A stretch of DNA of 64,000 nt from Microbacterium sp. RURRCA19A (GTDB taxonomy: Bacteria; Actinomycetota; Actinomycetes; Actinomycetales; Microbacteriaceae): the NCBI RefSeq assembly GCF_900156455.1, contig NZ_FTNQ01000001.1:620001-684000 (forward strand), written 5' to 3'. The notes beneath the pieces are model-generated. The model was not told the origin of the DNA, made no database searches, and saw only the letters and a program-made list of their open reading frames with translations. A program made the position numbers and the translations under genes. Of this stretch, positions 61,964 to 64,000 are shown one piece after another (positions within the stretch are counted from its first letter, which is position 1; each line of letters opens with the position of its first letter).

Positions 61964-63661
61964 TCAGCGGCCCGCTCGGCGCGCGATCATCCCCGCGAGC
62001 AGCGCGTGGGACAGCGGACCGATCGACAAGACCATCAGAATCGTGCCGAAGACGGCCTGTTCCGCGTGCAGGAGGATGCCGCCCACGAGGAGCCCCGTGA
62101 AGAGGACCGCGGAGACGACCCGACGGATCATCCGCTCGAGGTCGCGCAGGCGACGCTCGACCCGCGGGACCTGCGCGGAGACACCGCCCTCCTCGACCCG
62201 CGAGATGAGCGCGTCGAGCCGACGCGGAAGGCGAGCAGTCAGCGCGGCGACCGAGGCGGCCTCGCGCGCGAGCGCTTGGACGGTGTTGCCGCTCTCCTCG
62301 CGGATGAGTCGCTGCGCGTAGGGCTCGACGGCATCCCAGATGTTGAAGGCCGGGTCCAACGCGCTGCACATCCCGCTCGTGAGGGACATCGCCCGGACGA
62401 TGAGCAGGAAGTTCTCGGGCAACTGGAACGGGAGCGCCCGGACCACGTCCCCGAACTCCACCGCGAAGGCGCGGAACTCCCGAGGATCGACCTCCTGCAG
62501 CTCGGCGAAACCCATTCCACCGAAGCGCGAGAAGAGCTGCGTCATCGCCCGCTCGAGGGCGATCGTGTCCGCCGACGGGAGCAGCACACCCACATCGCGG
62601 ATGCCGTCGACGAGGCCCTTGCCGTCGCGCGACGCCGCGGCGATCAGCACGCGCCGCAGACCCCGACGAAGGTTCGGGGGAACCTCCCCCATCATCCCGA
62701 AATCGATGAAGGTGAACCGCCAGGCCGGGGAGCCGGTATCCGTGGATCCGGGGAGCGGGGTCACGAAGACATTGCCCGGGTGCGGATCGGCGTGGAAGAA
62801 GCCGTCGTCGAACAGCTGGTCGAACATGACGGCGGCGAACCTCGCCGCGACCTCGGACGGATCGATGCCCGCCGCGCGGAGCGCCGCGACGTCGTTGATC
62901 TTGATCGCGGTGACGTCCTGCAGGGTCAGCAATCGCCGCGTGGTCCGTTCCCAGACGACCTCGGGTACGGCCACCCCTCCTTCGCCGCCGAAGTCCTCGG
63001 CGAAGCGTTCGGAGCTCGCCGCCTCGTGGAGGTAGTCGATCTCCTCCAGGCTCGTGGCGGCGAACTCCTCGACGAGCGCGGGCATGTCGACACGGTCGCG
63101 GACCAGAGCCACCCGACTCAGCCACCCGCCGACCTTGCGGAGCGCCCGCAGATCGACGTCGACGATCCGGTCGATGCCGGGGCGCTGGATCTTCACCACC
63201 ACATCGCGCAGCCCGGTGTCGTCGGCCAGCGCATCGGTGAGGACGGCGCGATGCGCCTGCCCGAGCGACGCCGCCGCGAGCGGCCGCTCGTCGATCGATG
63301 CGAAGGCCCTCGCCAACGGCATCCCGAGTTCTTCCTCGGCGCGCGCCCGCATCTGGGCGAACGGCACCGAGGGGACTTCGTCCTGCAGCCCCTCGAGCTC
63401 TTTCGTGATGATGGGCGGCAGGACGTCGAGGCGCGACGACATGAACTGTCCGACCTTGATCATCAGACCGCCGAGATCGATCGCCAGCGCGTGGAAGCGC
63501 CGCGCGATGATCTGGAGCCGGCGCGTCCGGCCCCGGGCGGAGATCCGCTCGAGGCCGAGCCGCGGCAGGAACAGCTCGTACCACCACGCCTGGACGAGGT
63601 AGCGCGCGGCGAACCGCGTGATGCGCCGGTAGCGGGCGCGCATGAGGGCGTCGTCGGTCAT
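61964..63661 (-). CDS. ABC1/UbiB (AarF) family atypical kinase-like protein
   Basis: This 565-aa protein has the family features in order: KVGQFMSSR (KxGQ), the Ala-rich loop AAASLGQAHRA, the lysine in VVVKIQRPG, HADPHPGNVF and FIDFGMMG (DFG). Two TM helices lie near the C-terminus (about 510-555). In other organisms UbiB supports quinone synthesis or lipid metabolism by an unclear ATPase activity. The start is ATG 63661 behind CGGAGA. It follows a PadR-type regulator by 50 bp and is probably co-regulated with it. Confidence 0.92.
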   Translation of the reverse strand: MTDDALMRARYRRITRFAARYLVQAWWYELFLPRLGLERISARGRTRRLQIIARRFHALAIDLGGLMIKVGQFMSSRLDVLPPIITKELEGLQDEVPSVPFAQMRARAEEELGMPLARAFASIDERPLAAASLGQAHRAVLTDALADDTGLRDVVVKIQRPGIDRIVDVDLRALRKVGGWLSRVALVRDRVDMPALVEEFAATSLEEIDYLHEAASSERFAEDFGGEGGVAVPEVVWERTTRRLLTLQDVTAIKINDVAALRAAGIDPSEVAARFAAVMFDQLFDDGFFHADPHPGNVFVTPLPGSTDTGSPAWRFTFIDFGMMGEVPPNLRRGLRRVLIAAASRDGKGLVDGIRDVGVLLPSADTIALERAMTQLFSRFGGMGFAELQEVDPREFRAFAVEFGDVVRALPFQLPENFLLIVRAMSLTSGMCSALDPAFNIWDAVEPYAQRLIREESGNTVQALAREAASVAALTARLPRRLDALISRVEEGGVSAQVPRVERRLRDLERMIRRVVSAVLFTGLLVGGILLHAEQAVFGTILMVLSIGPLSHALLAGMIARRAGR

Positions 63662-63711
63662 CGGATCTCCGGGATGCCGATGCCCCCACGAACCGTCGGG
63701 CTCGGGCACCC

Positions 63712-64000
63712 TCAGCTCTGGGCGAGGATGGAGTAGAGCTTACGGCGGGCCTCGTCGAGGATCTCGACCGCCTGCGCGACCTGCTCCTTGTCGCCCGTGC
63801 GGGCCACCTGAGCAGCCGCCTGGGCCAGCTCGACACCGGCCTTGGGCAACGCCGTCATCCGGCCGCTGTCACGCGTGGTCGCCGATTCCCATGGCGCGGT
63901 GCGCTCGGTGGTCTCGTCGCCGGCGGCGGCGCGCCCCTCGTCGGTGAGCGAATACGTCTTGCGGCCGCCCGACTCCTCGGCGCGCACCAGGCCCTCGTCC
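63712..64000 (-). CDS. PadR-family transcriptional regulator (C-terminal part)
   Basis: The frame is open to the window edge, so the N-terminal part is missing. The visible 95 residues show the end of a winged helix, DEGLVRAEESGGRKTYSLTD, the typical wing of PadR proteins, followed by a dimerisation helix (about the last 45 residues). PadR regulators often repress a membrane-protein gene next door, here the ubiB-like gene 50 bp downstream. Confidence 0.8.
   Translation of the reverse strand, partial: DEGLVRAEESGGRKTYSLTDEGRAAAGDETTERTAPWESATTRDSGRMTALPKAGVELAQAAAQVARTGDKEQVAQAVEILDEARRKLYSILAQS

Overview
The window is about 64 kb of very GC-rich DNA from an actinomycete, most likely Microbacterium or a close Microbacteriaceae relative. 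The pointers are the 16S/23S/5S sequence on the minus strand, actinobacterial marker proteins (RbpA, WhiA, OpcA), a short actinobacterial-type CtaA, frequent GTG starts and tight GTGA/ATGA overlaps. Almost all of it reads as chromosomal housekeeping DNA. I see no phage, insertion sequence, CRISPR array or tRNA gene.

Layout. 1-2640: tail of a siderophore-type ABC ATPase, a siderophore-interacting flavoprotein with a candidate iron box, and a MalY/PatB-type aminotransferase. 2740-6840 (minus): Fe-S assembly operon sufB-sufD-Rieske-sufC-sufT-like. 7095-9676: heme A synthase ctaA and heme O synthase ctaB around a small membrane protein. 9903-18054 (plus): carbon operon tkt-tal-pgi-zwf-opcA-pgl, with nearly every junction overlapping. 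18241-20769: a large ATP-binding LuxR-family regulator. 20722-28815: a polysaccharide locus with a processive family-2 glycosyltransferase, divergent from a UDP-sugar dehydrogenase, an epimerase, a dedicated GlmS, a secreted NodB-type deacetylase and a lipoprotein that looks like a double-psi beta-barrel protein.

28868-40352 (minus): uvrA-uvrC-rapZ-whiA, then sodA, then gap-pgk-tpiA-secG-rbpA. yvcK, which commonly sits between rapZ and whiA in actinobacteria, is absent here. 40496-44427: a MarR repressor divergent from a small, probably leaderless, Cys/His protein; a VOC protein; uvrB and coaE. 44539-47704: a signalling group of a REC-only response regulator, a membrane protein with a degenerate GGDEF-like domain and a PAS histidine kinase. 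47815-52733: a Gly-rich one-TM protein, a GIY-YIG (T5orf172-like) protein with Cys clusters, a trehalose-synthase-like GH13 enzyme and an MFS transporter.

52778-58525 (minus): one rRNA operon (16S-23S-5S) with a tRNA-less spacer, two terminators and an upstream promoter. The rest holds a 56-aa membrane protein, rpsA, a secreted Apf-type transglycosylase-like protein, a UbiB/ABC1 kinase-like protein and the tail of a PadR regulator.

The best candidate for something undescribed is the polysaccharide locus. Its gene content predicts an amino-sugar/uronic-acid polymer that is made by a synthase, deacetylated outside the cell and accompanied by a novel surface lipoprotein. Second is the kinase/degenerate-GGDEF/REC group. 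A sequence-wide oddity is the frequent heptamer GGATGCC, which recurs in coding regions and in terminator stems.
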